A program made the translations under genes and the position numbers. A stretch of DNA of 28,980 nt from the NCBI RefSeq assembly GCF_002433005.1, contig NZ_DJHF01000010.1:1-28980 (forward strand). The letters are read 5' to 3'. This document shows, in pieces, positions 1-9,700 of the stretch (the stretch's first letter is position 1; each line of letters begins with the position of its first letter). The stretch comes from Acetomicrobium sp. UBA5826. GTDB taxonomy: Bacteria > Synergistota > Synergistia > Synergistales > Acetomicrobiaceae. The notes below the pieces were generated by a model. It was not told the origin of the DNA. It saw nothing but the letters and a program-made list of their open reading frames with translations, and made no database searches.

Positions 1-1
1 G

Positions 2-280
2 TATGGCCAGGAAAGAGTTTTTCCCGCTGACGACTATATTGATAGCTTCTACAATCTTCTCTTTGAGAGTATCTTCAAGTATAGTGGAAGCAGTACAAAA
101 CAAACCGGTGTTTTCCAATCTGCTGACGCATCTCCAAACGATGGATTTTTTCCCTCGGTTATTCCAATGAACCCTGCGGAATACTTCATGACAAGTTTGA
201 AACTGCGATTTTTCGCGCGTGACCCCCCGCCCGTTTCCGGGATGAAAAGCGGTAGAGATTTAGACCCCCCTACCCTATAA
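2..280 (+). CDS. Unidentified open frame, 3' fragment running into the IS21 end
   Basis: This plus-strand frame is open from the window edge to a TAA at 278-280, about 92 codons. I do not recognise the product. The first two thirds use ordinary, varied codons and could be the C-terminus of a real protein. The last part (from about position 214) becomes Pro/Gly/Arg-rich where the DNA turns into C-runs such as GACCCCCC, which look like insertion-sequence end sequence. One reading is a host gene cut by the IS21 element, with its frame running into the element end. The opposite strand also has an 82-codon frame (49-297), so the coding direction is not settled. Confidence 0.25.
   Translation, partial: YGQERVFPADDYIDSFYNLLFESIFKYSGSSTKQTGVFQSADASPNDGFFPSVIPMNPAEYFMTSLKLRFFARDPPPVSGMKSGRDLDPPTL
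261..268 (+). repeat. Putative left inverted repeat of IS21 element
   Basis: TAGACCCC reads inward here, and its reverse complement GGGGTCTA occurs at 2644-2651 at the other side of the istA-istB pair. The match is short (8 bases), so it is supported mainly by its position. Confidence 0.4.
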
Positions 281-413
281 ACTGCAGAAAATCTCAAAAG
301 CTAAGCAGTTCTTTAAATTTCGTGAGATTTTTTGCATCTATTTTAAGCCGTTTTTCGGCATTGTTTTCAAACGAGGTATTTGCCCCTGTTAAAAAAGAAG
401 TGAGTGTTTTTAT

Positions 414-1100
414 TTACTTGTCAGTCAAACGAACAATTTGACAATTGACCGTCATTCTGTCCAATAAAGTCTGGCAAAGATGCTTATCCTCAGCTGCATC
501 TATCCATGCTGACAGTTCACGATTGGTTATAAAAATAATGCTTCTGGTTTCATTAAGAAAGGTAACTGCCCGGTAGAAAACCTGCAGTTCTGCCCTGGTT
601 GGTTCCACATAAAAGACATCATCAATAATAATTAAGTCACATTCCTGCATATAAGAAAAGATCGCTTCTGCTTTTGGATTTGTGGCTTTCTTTTCTGCCA
701 CTGCGATAAAATTATCAAAAGGCGCATAATAGGTTTTATGTCCATTGCTGATTGCAGTTTCTCCAAGTTGCGCTGCAAGACCGGTCTTACCCGTCCCGCA
801 TTTTCCCAGCAGGATTAAGTTTTGCTCTTCCTTAAGCCATGTCAGGTTGGATAACTGTTTAATCTGCCATTTTAAACCCTTGTTTGAATTCGATGCGTCA
901 AATGCTTTGTTTGGAAGCTTACTTGCCTTCCTCAGCTTGGTGTGTTTTTGTCTGGCCCTAATCTCCAATTCTTTTTCTAACACCATCTTAAGATAGTCAA
1001 GGTTTGATAGTTTCTCATCATTCAAATCAATATATCCCCTTGCGATATTCCAAAGGTTGAGCTTTTGGGCCAATTCACGGATTTCTGTTATATCAGCCAT
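414..1100 (-). CDS. istB: IS21-family helper ATPase IstB
   Basis: IstB is the AAA+ ATPase that works with the IstA transposase to choose the target and activate transposition. The 228-residue length is slightly short of the usual 240-260. A Walker A motif (GKCGTGKT, residues 99-106) and a Walker B motif (DLIIIDD, about 155-161) are clear, and the C-terminus carries the DRM..C.I..L ending usual for the family. The N-terminal 70 residues are the Lys/Leu-rich helical region seen before the ATPase core. The ATG at 1100 overlaps the 3' end of istA, so the two are probably translationally coupled. The reading frame is intact, so this protein could still act in trans with another IstA. I see no internal lesion. 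Confidence 0.9.
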   Translation of the reverse strand: MADITEIRELAQKLNLWNIARGYIDLNDEKLSNLDYLKMVLEKELEIRARQKHTKLRKASKLPNKAFDASNSNKGLKWQIKQLSNLTWLKEEQNLILLGKCGTGKTGLAAQLGETAISNGHKTYYAPFDNFIAVAEKKATNPKAEAIFSYMQECDLIIIDDVFYVEPTRAELQVFYRAVTFLNETRSIIFITNRELSAWIDAAEDKHLCQTLLDRMTVNCQIVRLTDK

Positions 1101-2565
1101 CGATTTCCCTCCTTATTTCTTTACTCCTGGCCAAATGGTTAAAATACTGCTGATTCGGCAAAAACTTCTTAGCTATATGCTCTCCGTACTGATACATGAG
1201 ATAAGCCAAAAGCTCATAGGCACTGCAGCGTTCAGTATCAATGCAGTATTCTATTCCATCAAGCAATTGTCCAATTGTATAAAACTTCGTCATCCGGTTT
1301 ATTCGAATACAATGGGAATTAAAATATTTTGGTTGCTGTAACTCCATAAGCCGGATGAATTCCTGAGCTATTTCGTATTCTGCAAAATATTGTTTTATGA
1401 TGGTTAAAGAAACCCTGTCTCTGCTGTAATTTTCTTCTGGTTTGAACAACTGCCCGGTATCTTCTGTGACTGGATATTTAGCCAATAAATCATTTGTTTC
1501 AGCATCATAGAACAAAAGCATTTCACCATCATCTTCAATTCGAATGCGTTTATGAGCATCCATCATACCTGTATTAATCAGATAACGGTTGCCTTTATAA
1601 CTTACCACTCCATCCTTATCAAAGGAGGCCACAGTGCTTGATACTTCGGAATAAGGTTTGACATGGAACAGGTATTTTTGCTCTTCCATGAACATTTCAC
1701 GCGGCACTTTTCTGGTCACAGTATGTATTCGCCCGTTGCCTTCCCTATCCAACCATGCAAGGGCAGCACTGTTAAGGCAATCAATTCCGGTGTATATCCT
1801 GCCCTCAAGAAAACTTTGCTTTATGTATCCAATCACCTCTTCAACCTTGCCTTTACTTTGAGGATCTCTTGGTCTACATAGCGAAACACTGTAACCTATA
1901 CGCCTAACATATTCTTCAAATGTGGGTACGAATATGATATTCCCCAGATTTTCACTGACTACATAGACACGGTCAAGGTCATAAAGAATAGTCTGTGTAC
2001 TTCCTCCAAATTATTGGAATGCATAGTTATGAGCATTAATGGCTGTTTTGGTTGTAAAGGGATCCGGTGAAAAATAAACAAATTTCATTCTGCTATAACT
2101 CAGAACCATGCAAAAGAAATATATTCGTACAATTCGCCCGTACATATCCTTAAGTTTGTATTGACCAAAATCCGCCTGCGCTTCATATCCCGGTGGAGAA
2201 ATTTCACGGGGTGAGGTTTTACGTTTACTGGCATGCGGATACCCGTGCTGTTCCCTTAAGGCTTTCATATAGCGGTAGAATGTAGCTCGTTTAACTTGTA
2301 GATCAGGGAAGGCCTCCACCAATTTGAGATAGATGTTTGTATCCCTCATTTGTGGACAAATTTTCAAATGTTCCAGTATGTACTGACGATAGTTATCCAT
2401 GTGGTACCTTTCCTTTTCAGCTTCCCTTACATAATCTTCTTCGCTCATATTCCAGTATTTGCTGACAGAAGAATAGGTTATCCCCAGTGCTTTTGCGGTT
2501 CTTGTCTGAGCAAGTCCAAGTGCTTTGTACTCCTGGATTTTTCGGTATTGCTCGATTCCAATCAT
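1093..2565 (-). pseudogene. istA: IS21-family transposase IstA, interrupted by an in-frame TAA
   Basis: The full frame is 490 codons, the normal IstA length, but codon 185 (2011-2013) is TAA. The frame continues without a shift after the stop. Residues 5-40 form a helix-turn-helix. The DDE catalytic triad is recognisable as D132 (in ADFGQ), D196 (in LYDLDR) and E242 (in SKGKVEE). The stop lies between the first and second catalytic residues. In relatives the motif is usually an aromatic residue followed by FGG, so TAT or TAC changed to TAA is the simplest explanation. The downstream open piece (start at 1836) lacks all three catalytic residues and should not be called a separate gene. The upstream fragment could still bind DNA through its helix-turn-helix. 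Confidence 0.9.
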
Positions 2566-2643
2566 TATTGATTTCCTCCTTTGGTTTTGTTATTAAGGCC
2601 GAACATCTATAGCGGTACAAGCATAGGCATCACCTCATTATCA

Positions 2644-2651
2644 GGGGTCTA
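2644..2651 (-). repeat. Putative right inverted repeat of IS21 element
   Basis: GGGGTCTA on the plus strand is the reverse complement of the left-end TAGACCCC at 261-268. It lies upstream of istA, about 80 bases from its start codon, as expected for the istA-proximal end of an IS21 element. Confidence 0.4.
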
Positions 2652-2668
2652 TAAACCAGACTTAATTA

Positions 2669-2697
2669 TAAAAACAAAAAACACCCATTTGGGTGTT
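2669..2697 (-). terminator. Intrinsic terminator of the defence operon
   Basis: AACACCC (2680-2686) pairs perfectly with GGGTGTT (2691-2697) across a 4-base loop. Read on the minus strand, the hairpin is followed by a T-rich tract (2671-2679 in plus coordinates). It lies about 300 bases past the end of the UvrD-like gene and just outside the IS21 end, so it would stop defence-operon transcripts before the element. Confidence 0.8.
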
Positions 2698-2998
2698 CTT
2701 CTCATGTCAATGTTTTTTTAATCCTGCAATTTACTATTCATAGCAACTCTTATTACTTGATAAATTCTGATTATTAAAATAAAATGTGTGGTTTTAATCC
2801 TTTCGCAGGAACAATCTTATATATATATATCACTGACTCCACTGTATTACAACCCTTGTTAATATTATGCACAACCTGACAACCCGATAAGGGTAAAGGT
2901 GCGCATTTTACATATTTCACGTAATGCTTTTCCAACCAGTAGAGTTTCTCGTACAAATAATACCGAATTTCCAATTTGCCCCTTTAGTGTTGCATATA
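2698..2998. other. AT-rich gap between defence operon and terminator
   Basis: About 300 bases without a convincing gene. A 66-codon minus-strand frame (2774-2974) begins with TTG and has a weak AGGGG four bases upstream. Its product has no recognisable motif and its codon use is irregular, so I do not call it. The stretch includes a short TA repeat (ATATATATAT, about 2819-2828). It could be the leftover 3' part of a deleted gene or an untranslated trailer. Confidence 0.4.
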
Positions 2999-4687
2999 CT
3001 ATGAGCAATTTTCTATTTCAAAACCAACTTTCATAAGCCTATCTTTTACTTCGTCATTTATTTTTGGAATTGAGATATAAAGTTTTTCTCGTGCACGGCT
3101 AAGGGCGACATAATAAACACGATTTTCTTCAAAAGCAATATTGGGATTTAGTATAAAATCAAGCCCACAATTGGTTTTATCATCGCTTTCTGGAATAATA
3201 ACCATAACGCAGTTGTTCTCATCACCTTTAGCTTTATGGATCGTTCTGTTTATGCAATCATCATCGTCAATTTTGACAGCAAGAGCCATATCGCTGTATT
3301 TTTTTGAATCGTAAAAATCTTTGACGCTTCCTTTAGTGATTTTGCTTTTGTCAAATACTTTTTCATCAAAATATGTATTATAGAATTCCGTTAATGTCTT
3401 ATCTTTGATAATCTCATAATTATCAAGAAAACACTGTATTTGAGATAAGGCTGTCCGGTCAGCATCTTCTTTACGCATTGCTCGTTTCATGAATTTAAGA
3501 GCATCCCTTATCTTGTTATCTCTGGCATTTTCAATAGAAGAAATAACATAATAGAGTTGTTTTGCACGTTTTGCATTGCTATCGTTGGTTATAATATCTT
3601 CCAGAATAATATTTTCATCTTTTACATCATATCCATTTTTTAAACAATTTGATGTAACATTTTTATAGCAAAGCGTCCATAGGGTCTGCTTGCCGCAAAT
3701 TTGCTTAGCCCGCTTATAAGTCGCCATAACATCGCCAACCATTATTCGAGGCTTGCATCCATGTCTGTTTTCAGGACTATATTGAACAAATGTTGGATCA
3801 TTTCTTACGATATTCAAAATACTGATAATTTCTTCTGTGCTGCGATGGTTTCCTTCAATTTTATATTCTTTCATTCCATTAAGATTAAAATTAATAAACT
3901 GATTGACATCAGCTCCCTGAAACTTGTATATCGATTGAGCCTTGTCTCCTATTACGCCAACTATGCTTTCTTTTTCTGCTATTTTTTTTAATATTTCCGC
4001 TTGAATTGGATTAGTATCTTGAAACTCATCAACAAAAATATATGGAAATTTAGCCCTTAAAATATCAAGAATAGAAGGAAATTCATTAATAAGACGCCAG
4101 CTAAAGTATAAAACATCGTCGTGGGGCAATATACCCTTGCTCCAGCAGATTTTTTTATAGATGAGATATGCTTCCTTTTTAATTTTAAACTTAAATATTT
4201 TGCGAGGTAAAACTTGCAAAATGCCATTATCATCAAATTTCCACTGTAAATCAAGTAAAGCTTCCAAGAGATCTTTATCATCCATATATATTTGTTTGGA
4301 TTGTTCCTTTACTTTGTATAAAATTGATTTATTAGGTACGTATTCATCATGCCCTTTTATTTTATCGACAGCTAATTCCGGAATATTTAAAAACGAAACA
4401 TATGGTTTGACAATATGTTTATATAAAAAAGAATGAATTGTACCGATTTCAACGTATTCACATGCATCGCTGAGGTTCGAAAGAATCTTCTCTGCTGCAA
4501 CGTTGGTATATGTAATGCAGGCCACTTTTTTTACTTGTCAGAGGCGCTTAGAATGCTGAACCACGTTTCGAATGTGATTGATAAGCCATGTAGTTTTGCC
4601 TGCTCCCGGTCCAGCATTAACTTTAAAATGATGTTCAATATCAATTGTCTCGTTACTATCTCTTAAGGTAATTATTCCAGAACCCAT
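2999..4687 (-). pseudogene. gajB: UvrD/Rep-like superfamily 1 helicase, GajB-like, broken by an in-frame TGA
   Basis: The full frame starts at ATG 4687, with an AGGAGG ribosome site nine bases upstream, and gives 562 codons. Codon 50 (4538-4540) is TGA. Walker A (GPGAGKTT, residues 26-33) lies before the stop. After it come the IA motif (CITYTN), the DExx box (VDEFQDTNP), motif III (IGDKAQSIYKFQGA), a V-like motif (HKAKGDE) and motif VI (ALSRAREKL). The downstream piece could restart at GTG 4525, but that product would lack Walker A and could not hydrolyse ATP. The start overlaps the end of the OLD-family gene by 16 bases, the gajA-gajB arrangement of Gabija. GajB proteins are usually near 500 residues. 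One base change (for example TCA to TGA) would explain the stop. A sequencing error is also possible. Confidence 0.85.
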
Positions 4688-6720
4688 TTGATAGCCTCCT
4701 CAATATATGGTGGTATCTTAAACGTGAAAGAACCATTATGATAATCGGCTTCTTTTTCATATAAAACTTCGGCTATTTCCTGAGCAGCCTCAGCTTTATT
4801 AACATTAAGCAAATATAATGCGGCAATGAGTTGATCTTTATCTTTAGTACCTTCCAAACCTTTTTTTATGCGCTTGCATCCCTCGCTATCGCCGATAGTC
4901 GCAACCAATTCCTCATATTCTAGAGCATAATTATTCATTAGATATAGTAGAGTCTCTTTGTTATTATTACTCGGTACAATCAATTCTTTACAGGTGGGAT
5001 TGTACATCAATAGCTCATATTCAAAAGTACATCCAATATTTTTCTCTTGAGTAAAAACATTGATTGATTTTTTACGATCTGAATAGAGATCGATAATATC
5101 GTTTGAAGTTGCTTTATATTCATAGCTATTATCTTTGTTCAATTCGAATGGATAACATGATGTATATCGAGCGCCTTTGATACCGATTTTCTTTCTTACC
5201 GGATCTAAATCGGTAATCACCGCTATCCTCTTATTTATAGCATACTCACTTTTTTCTCTATCAAAAAGCTTCAAAAAATGTGAAAAGTATCTACCTCCAA
5301 TATTGATAACAGTAACATGATTGTCGACCAAGTCTCTTTTTAGATATCGAGTAAATATAGGCAATAGAAGTTGTTCACTGATACCTTCGACCAAGATAAT
5401 TCTTTTGGCAAACAGCATATCGGATTTAGTTACATCAAGGTATCTTTCAACATATAACTTTGAGACTTTATCATCCCTATTCGTCAGATCAAAGACTCTA
5501 CCTGGATAAGCAACTTCAATTTCATCCTTTTCTTTATTAAGAACAATAAGATTATCTAGTTTAGAAGCTGCAGTAATATTAGGTGAATGTGTACTGATAA
5601 ATATTTGCCTTACATTGGATTTCATATTGTCATTTAAAAATTTAAGAAACCGATATTGAAGTGACGGATGCAGGTGTGCTTCCGGTTCCTCTATTGCCAA
5701 GATAGAAAATAGTTTAGCATTACTTCCATAATATTCACCCATAGCTCCTTTTTGCATTTTTGCAAGTAGTAACGCAATGTATATCAGATTATTATAGCCC
5801 AAACCGTTGTTGGTTGGTGGCAGCTTAATACCTGTTTTATCTTCCAGATTAAGTCTTAAAGCGGAGTATAGAGCTGTTTCGTTTAAAACTCCGCTGAAAT
5901 GAGGCGAAGTTTCGTCATAAGACGCACCGGTTTTATTCGCATATGTCACGATATGTTTTTCACCAGCAGTAAGACGATCTTGTAATTTGGACATTAGTTG
6001 CTGTGACGATTCAGCAAATTCTCGTTTCACCTTTTGCAAATCGCTTTTAATTTCATCCTTGGTTTTTGTAGTATCATTTTTGATTTCATAATCGATAAAA
6101 AAGTCGATGACTTCTTTTAAAAGAGAATTACTCCCTGTACTTAAATCTCTTTCAACGTCTCTGATAGGTGGTACATACTCGAAATCAAATTTACTCAGAA
6201 TATCATAATCAACTACCATTTTTAACTTATCGTCACCGCCGTATAACTTCCATACATATTTACTTAAGAAGGAATGCTCGATTTCACTCCAATATTCTTC
6301 GATGTTCGTACTGGAAATGGCCGCCATTGCAGTCTTATATTCTTCAATTTCCTTTTCAGGCAGAAAAAATTCGTAAGTTATTTTAGCTTCGTAAGGCCGC
6401 TGAATTTTTGTCAGCATAGTTGAAACTAAAACGATATCCTCGGAATATATAGATTCACCTTCGCTTTCCTTAAGAGTTGATGAGATCTTGACACGCGGAG
6501 GATTAGCCTTTAAATCTTCGATAGATATTTTTCGATTAAAATCATGGATGCCAAGCTTTTTTGGATAAGAAGTATCAAACAGGATTTGGAGAGCTTTAAT
6601 AATCGTTGTTTTCCCTGAGTTATTATGACCGATGAAAATATTAAATTTATCATTGAATTCAATCACTTTTTTGCCGCCAAACCCTCTGAAATTTTCTATT
6701 TCAATATTTGCAATATACAT
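4672..6720 (-). CDS. gajA: OLD-family ATP-dependent nuclease (ABC-type ATPase plus TOPRIM), GajA-like
   Basis: An overcoming-lysogenization-defect family protein of 682 residues. The start at ATG 6720 is preferred over an upstream in-frame codon at 6792 because it has GAGAGG at good spacing and begins at the family's YIANIEIENFRGF segment. The ATPase half shows Walker A (GHNNSGKTT, K37), a Walker B region (AIEEPEAHLHP, E344/E345) and the H-loop (ISTHSP). The TOPRIM half shows VEG.SE with E445 and the DLD pair D504/D506, which bind metal for DNA cleavage. Together with the UvrD-like gene just downstream this is the class 2 OLD layout, that is Gabija, where GajA nicks DNA when nucleotide pools fall. 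At 682 residues it is longer than typical GajA (about 580). A 73-base gap, wider than the other junctions, separates it from the Res-like gene, so the pair may be a separately acquired module. Confidence 0.85.
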   Translation of the reverse strand: MYIANIEIENFRGFGGKKVIEFNDKFNIFIGHNNSGKTTIIKALQILFDTSYPKKLGIHDFNRKISIEDLKANPPRVKISSTLKESEGESIYSEDIVLVSTMLTKIQRPYEAKITYEFFLPEKEIEEYKTAMAAISSTNIEEYWSEIEHSFLSKYVWKLYGGDDKLKMVVDYDILSKFDFEYVPPIRDVERDLSTGSNSLLKEVIDFFIDYEIKNDTTKTKDEIKSDLQKVKREFAESSQQLMSKLQDRLTAGEKHIVTYANKTGASYDETSPHFSGVLNETALYSALRLNLEDKTGIKLPPTNNGLGYNNLIYIALLLAKMQKGAMGEYYGSNAKLFSILAIEEPEAHLHPSLQYRFLKFLNDNMKSNVRQIFISTHSPNITAASKLDNLIVLNKEKDEIEVAYPGRVFDLTNRDDKVSKLYVERYLDVTKSDMLFAKRIILVEGISEQLLLPIFTRYLKRDLVDNHVTVINIGGRYFSHFLKLFDREKSEYAINKRIAVITDLDPVRKKIGIKGARYTSCYPFELNKDNSYEYKATSNDIIDLYSDRKKSINVFTQEKNIGCTFEYELLMYNPTCKELIVPSNNNKETLLYLMNNYALEYEELVATIGDSEGCKRIKKGLEGTKDKDQLIAALYLLNVNKAEAAQEIAEVLYEKEADYHNGSFTFKIPPYIEEAIKWVLE

Positions 6721-6793
6721 AACAACCTCTCCCAAAAACACACGATTATCATTAGAAGTGATGAGAATTAATAGTTTACATATGTCAAACAAG

Positions 6794-9700
6794 CTATTCC
6801 GATTTCAATATTTTCGCTATCATACCATCAATGCAATCGTCTTCATCAAGGCAAAACACATTCTTCGCTCTACGTTCCAGCTTGCCTTTTCCCCACCACT
6901 GTCGTAAATCCTCGGAACGGGTACCGGACATTATAAAAGAGTTCAGCACAATTTTCTTATCACCGCTTGAGGGCTGGAGGCGCGCTTCAAGTTCTTTAAT
7001 AGTGGCATGGAACTCTATCTTGGGATCATCCCATTGCAAATGCCGCAATCCTTTTGGGTCGATAAAGGAAATATATTGCACATCGGGCGTATCAATCCAT
7101 AACACATAGTCCGGATAAAAATTGCCTGCTTCGAAGAACCCCATTCCTACCTTGCTCTTGTTGCGGAGCAAGTATAGCTTTTTACCCTCGAAAATTGCAG
7201 CATTTGCATCTACATATGCCTTAAGTTTATCAACAAACCGTTTCTCGTCTTCATTCAGACTGACCGGTGATACAGTCAGTTTCAAACCACCCGCTCTCAG
7301 ACAGATGAGCGGTGTGTAGAGGTGATGCCGGAAATCAAAAGCTATCAGTGAATTGCTAAGCATACCTTTTTCATATGTTGGTATACCGCTATGCTGATTA
7401 AGTAGAGCCTTCAAATCCTCAACAAACTGCTCCACTGTCCCGGCGGTTGGATCACCGTCGTAGGCATCATAATACGAAAGTTTATATTCAGCAACAAAGT
7501 TTCCATCGCTGTCATTCAATTCCTGGTATTCTAGGAACCTTTCCTCCCACTTTGCTTTTTCGTATTTGTAGAACTTATCAATATAACATTTCAGCACCAT
7601 AATGGCTAAGTCAGTTACAAGAACAAGCTTTTCCATACTGTCAAGTTCGAGGTGCTTCTTCGGAATGATAAGCAAATACCAACCGTCAGTTTCTAAAATA
7701 TCCTTGATACCGTCTTTAGTGATAGAGATATTATAATAAAACTTCTCGTTCTTATAGGTTTCAAGTTCGTCAAGAATGCGGTCATAATCGATGAATGGTA
7801 TATACTGCTTACCAATTGTATGTTCTTCGGGGATAGATTCAATCTGCATGCTGAATGTAGATTCAATTGTCTGCACTTTTGAACGGCAATCAAGTATCAC
7901 CTTGTTCTTGTTTAAATAACGCAAAAATTCCTCGTTCGGTTTACCGAGTAAAAGTCTTGCAGCTTGATTTTTAAAGTTTACACCCTCTTTAACTTTGATG
8001 ACCCGCAATTTTCTGTGTTCATCGGGATTATACCGGTTTAATACAGGAAGCGTGTACTCGTGCGGCCTTTCGTTGGCAGGCATATCCTCCATTTCAAGAT
8101 ACCTTTTAAAGTCTTCCATATACTGGGCTTTTATTCCGAATATAGTCAGCGTTTCAAGCAGCTCAATATATTTCGGTATGATAACAGAGCTGTCATCCAA
8201 TCTGTGACTGCGTTTTAAACAACCACCGTAGCCACGCAGGCGAACTCCGCGTCCAAAAAGCTGGATGGCCTGTGAGCCTTCGCCTTTAGCAAAGTTAATA
8301 AGCCCCATCGTAGAAACACGCCACGAGTTCCAGCCTTCGGTAAACTTGCGTGAACCAATGAGAATATTTATGTTCGAATTTCGTTCGTTGATGTTGTGGA
8401 AAAGGGATTCAGAAACAAACTCCTCTGTTCCGGTGGTAATACCTTTTGCCTCGCAGTTTTTAATTAAGCCTGCCGTGTCGCCAATGCTTACCACACCAAA
8501 ATATTCGCCGTCGGAACCAATTCGGAGTGCAATTTCTCCTTGTACCTGGCGCAAGTTTATGACGTGCAGGCGTGGGGAGTCAGATGTGGTATCGCTGTTG
8601 AAAACAAGGCGGAGAATATCCTTATAAACATCTTCAGCTTTAGGAGTTCCCCCGAACAAAGAATTTAGAGCGTTGAAGTTTTGTGAAAAGAGTTCCCGGC
8701 CGGTGCTGTCGGTTAGTCCGGTGTCACCACTTAACACAGTGTCGATTCGGTTTATGGTTTGCTCCTTGCGGTTGACAAACTTATCAATAAAGTCCAACAC
8801 TTCCTCAACATCGGTCATTTCTGCGACGGATGTTTTTGCCGTTACTCGATTGCCTACAAAAACAAGTAGAGGCTTTTCAATTTGAAAAGGTGCGTACTCC
8901 TTGCCTTTTTCACAAAATAACTTCAATTGCTGATAAAATGACAACAAGCAGCCTACGAGGTATAACTGTCTCTGTTCCTCTTCAATACTTTCCCGCAAGT
9001 TATAAATGCGGTATTCCTTGCCGTATCCGTTTTCATAAAAGTACTTGTAAGAGTAATCAATTATAATTGAACGGAAATACTCGTCAAGACGTTCTTTCCA
9101 TTCTTTCTGAGAAATATTACCCGGCTTGGTTGATTTCATCGCCTGCTTTAATGTTGCGGAATATTCAAAGGCAAAGCCACCCTCTGCCGAAAGGCGCGAA
9201 CGGTAGTCATACCACACATCTCCCGCGAGGCCGCGGTGTGCTTCGTCCACAAGCACGAGGTTGTTCTGCTCGAAGCTGTCAACTGAAACGGTTTTGACTT
9301 TACCTTCCTCTTTCAGCTTGTTCATGTCGATAACAATAACGTCAGCGGTTGTACCAAAGCCGCTCTTTGAGAAAGGCTCTGCGGATATGTCCGATAGTTT
9401 CAACTCCTCCAAATGCTGGTTTGACATTCCCTGGTTCGGCGCAAGAACAATAATCTTGTTAATGTCCAAGCGCGGGTTGGTCAGCTTCGCCTTTCTCAGG
9501 TAATAGCGAAACTGCTGGATGTTTATGTGCATAATGAGCGTCTTGCCGCTGCCGGTGGCGCACATAAATGCCAATTTATTCATATTCTCCGGTGTAAAAG
9601 GCTCAATATCAATAGCACCGAAACTTTCTACCTTAACCTTTTCGATAAAAGCGTTCAAATCAGCTGCAAAGGCTTCTTTGTCGGTAAAATAGCGGTCAAG

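Larger units (their letters stand above)
261..2651 (-). mobile_element. IS21-family insertion sequence (istA-istB), transposase broken
   Basis: A two-gene IS21-type unit on the minus strand: istA (DDE transposase) overlaps istB (AAA+ helper ATPase) by 8 bases, the typical arrangement. The approximate ends are taken from an 8-base inverted repeat TAGACCCC, at 261-268 on the plus strand and at 2644-2651 on the minus strand. A second C-rich motif at about 218-226 (TGACCCCCC) could be a further terminal repeat, as IS21 ends often carry several. I could not identify a target-site duplication, so the true outer ends could lie some tens of bases further out. The istA gene has an in-frame stop, so the copy is probably not autonomous. 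Confidence 0.6.

Noticed and set aside
1093..1836. Separate 247-residue protein next to istB
   Set aside because: It is in the same frame as the upstream istA piece, lacks all three DDE catalytic residues and has no ribosome site of its own. It is the C-terminal part of one broken gene.
2774..2974. 66-residue minus-strand frame after the UvrD-like gene
   Set aside because: It starts at TTG with a weak ribosome site and shows no recognisable motif in an AT-rich trailer. It is too weak to call.
6721..6792. Longer OLD-family protein starting at 6792
   Set aside because: The 24 extra residues precede the conserved YIANIEIENFRGF start, and the downstream ATG has the better ribosome site.
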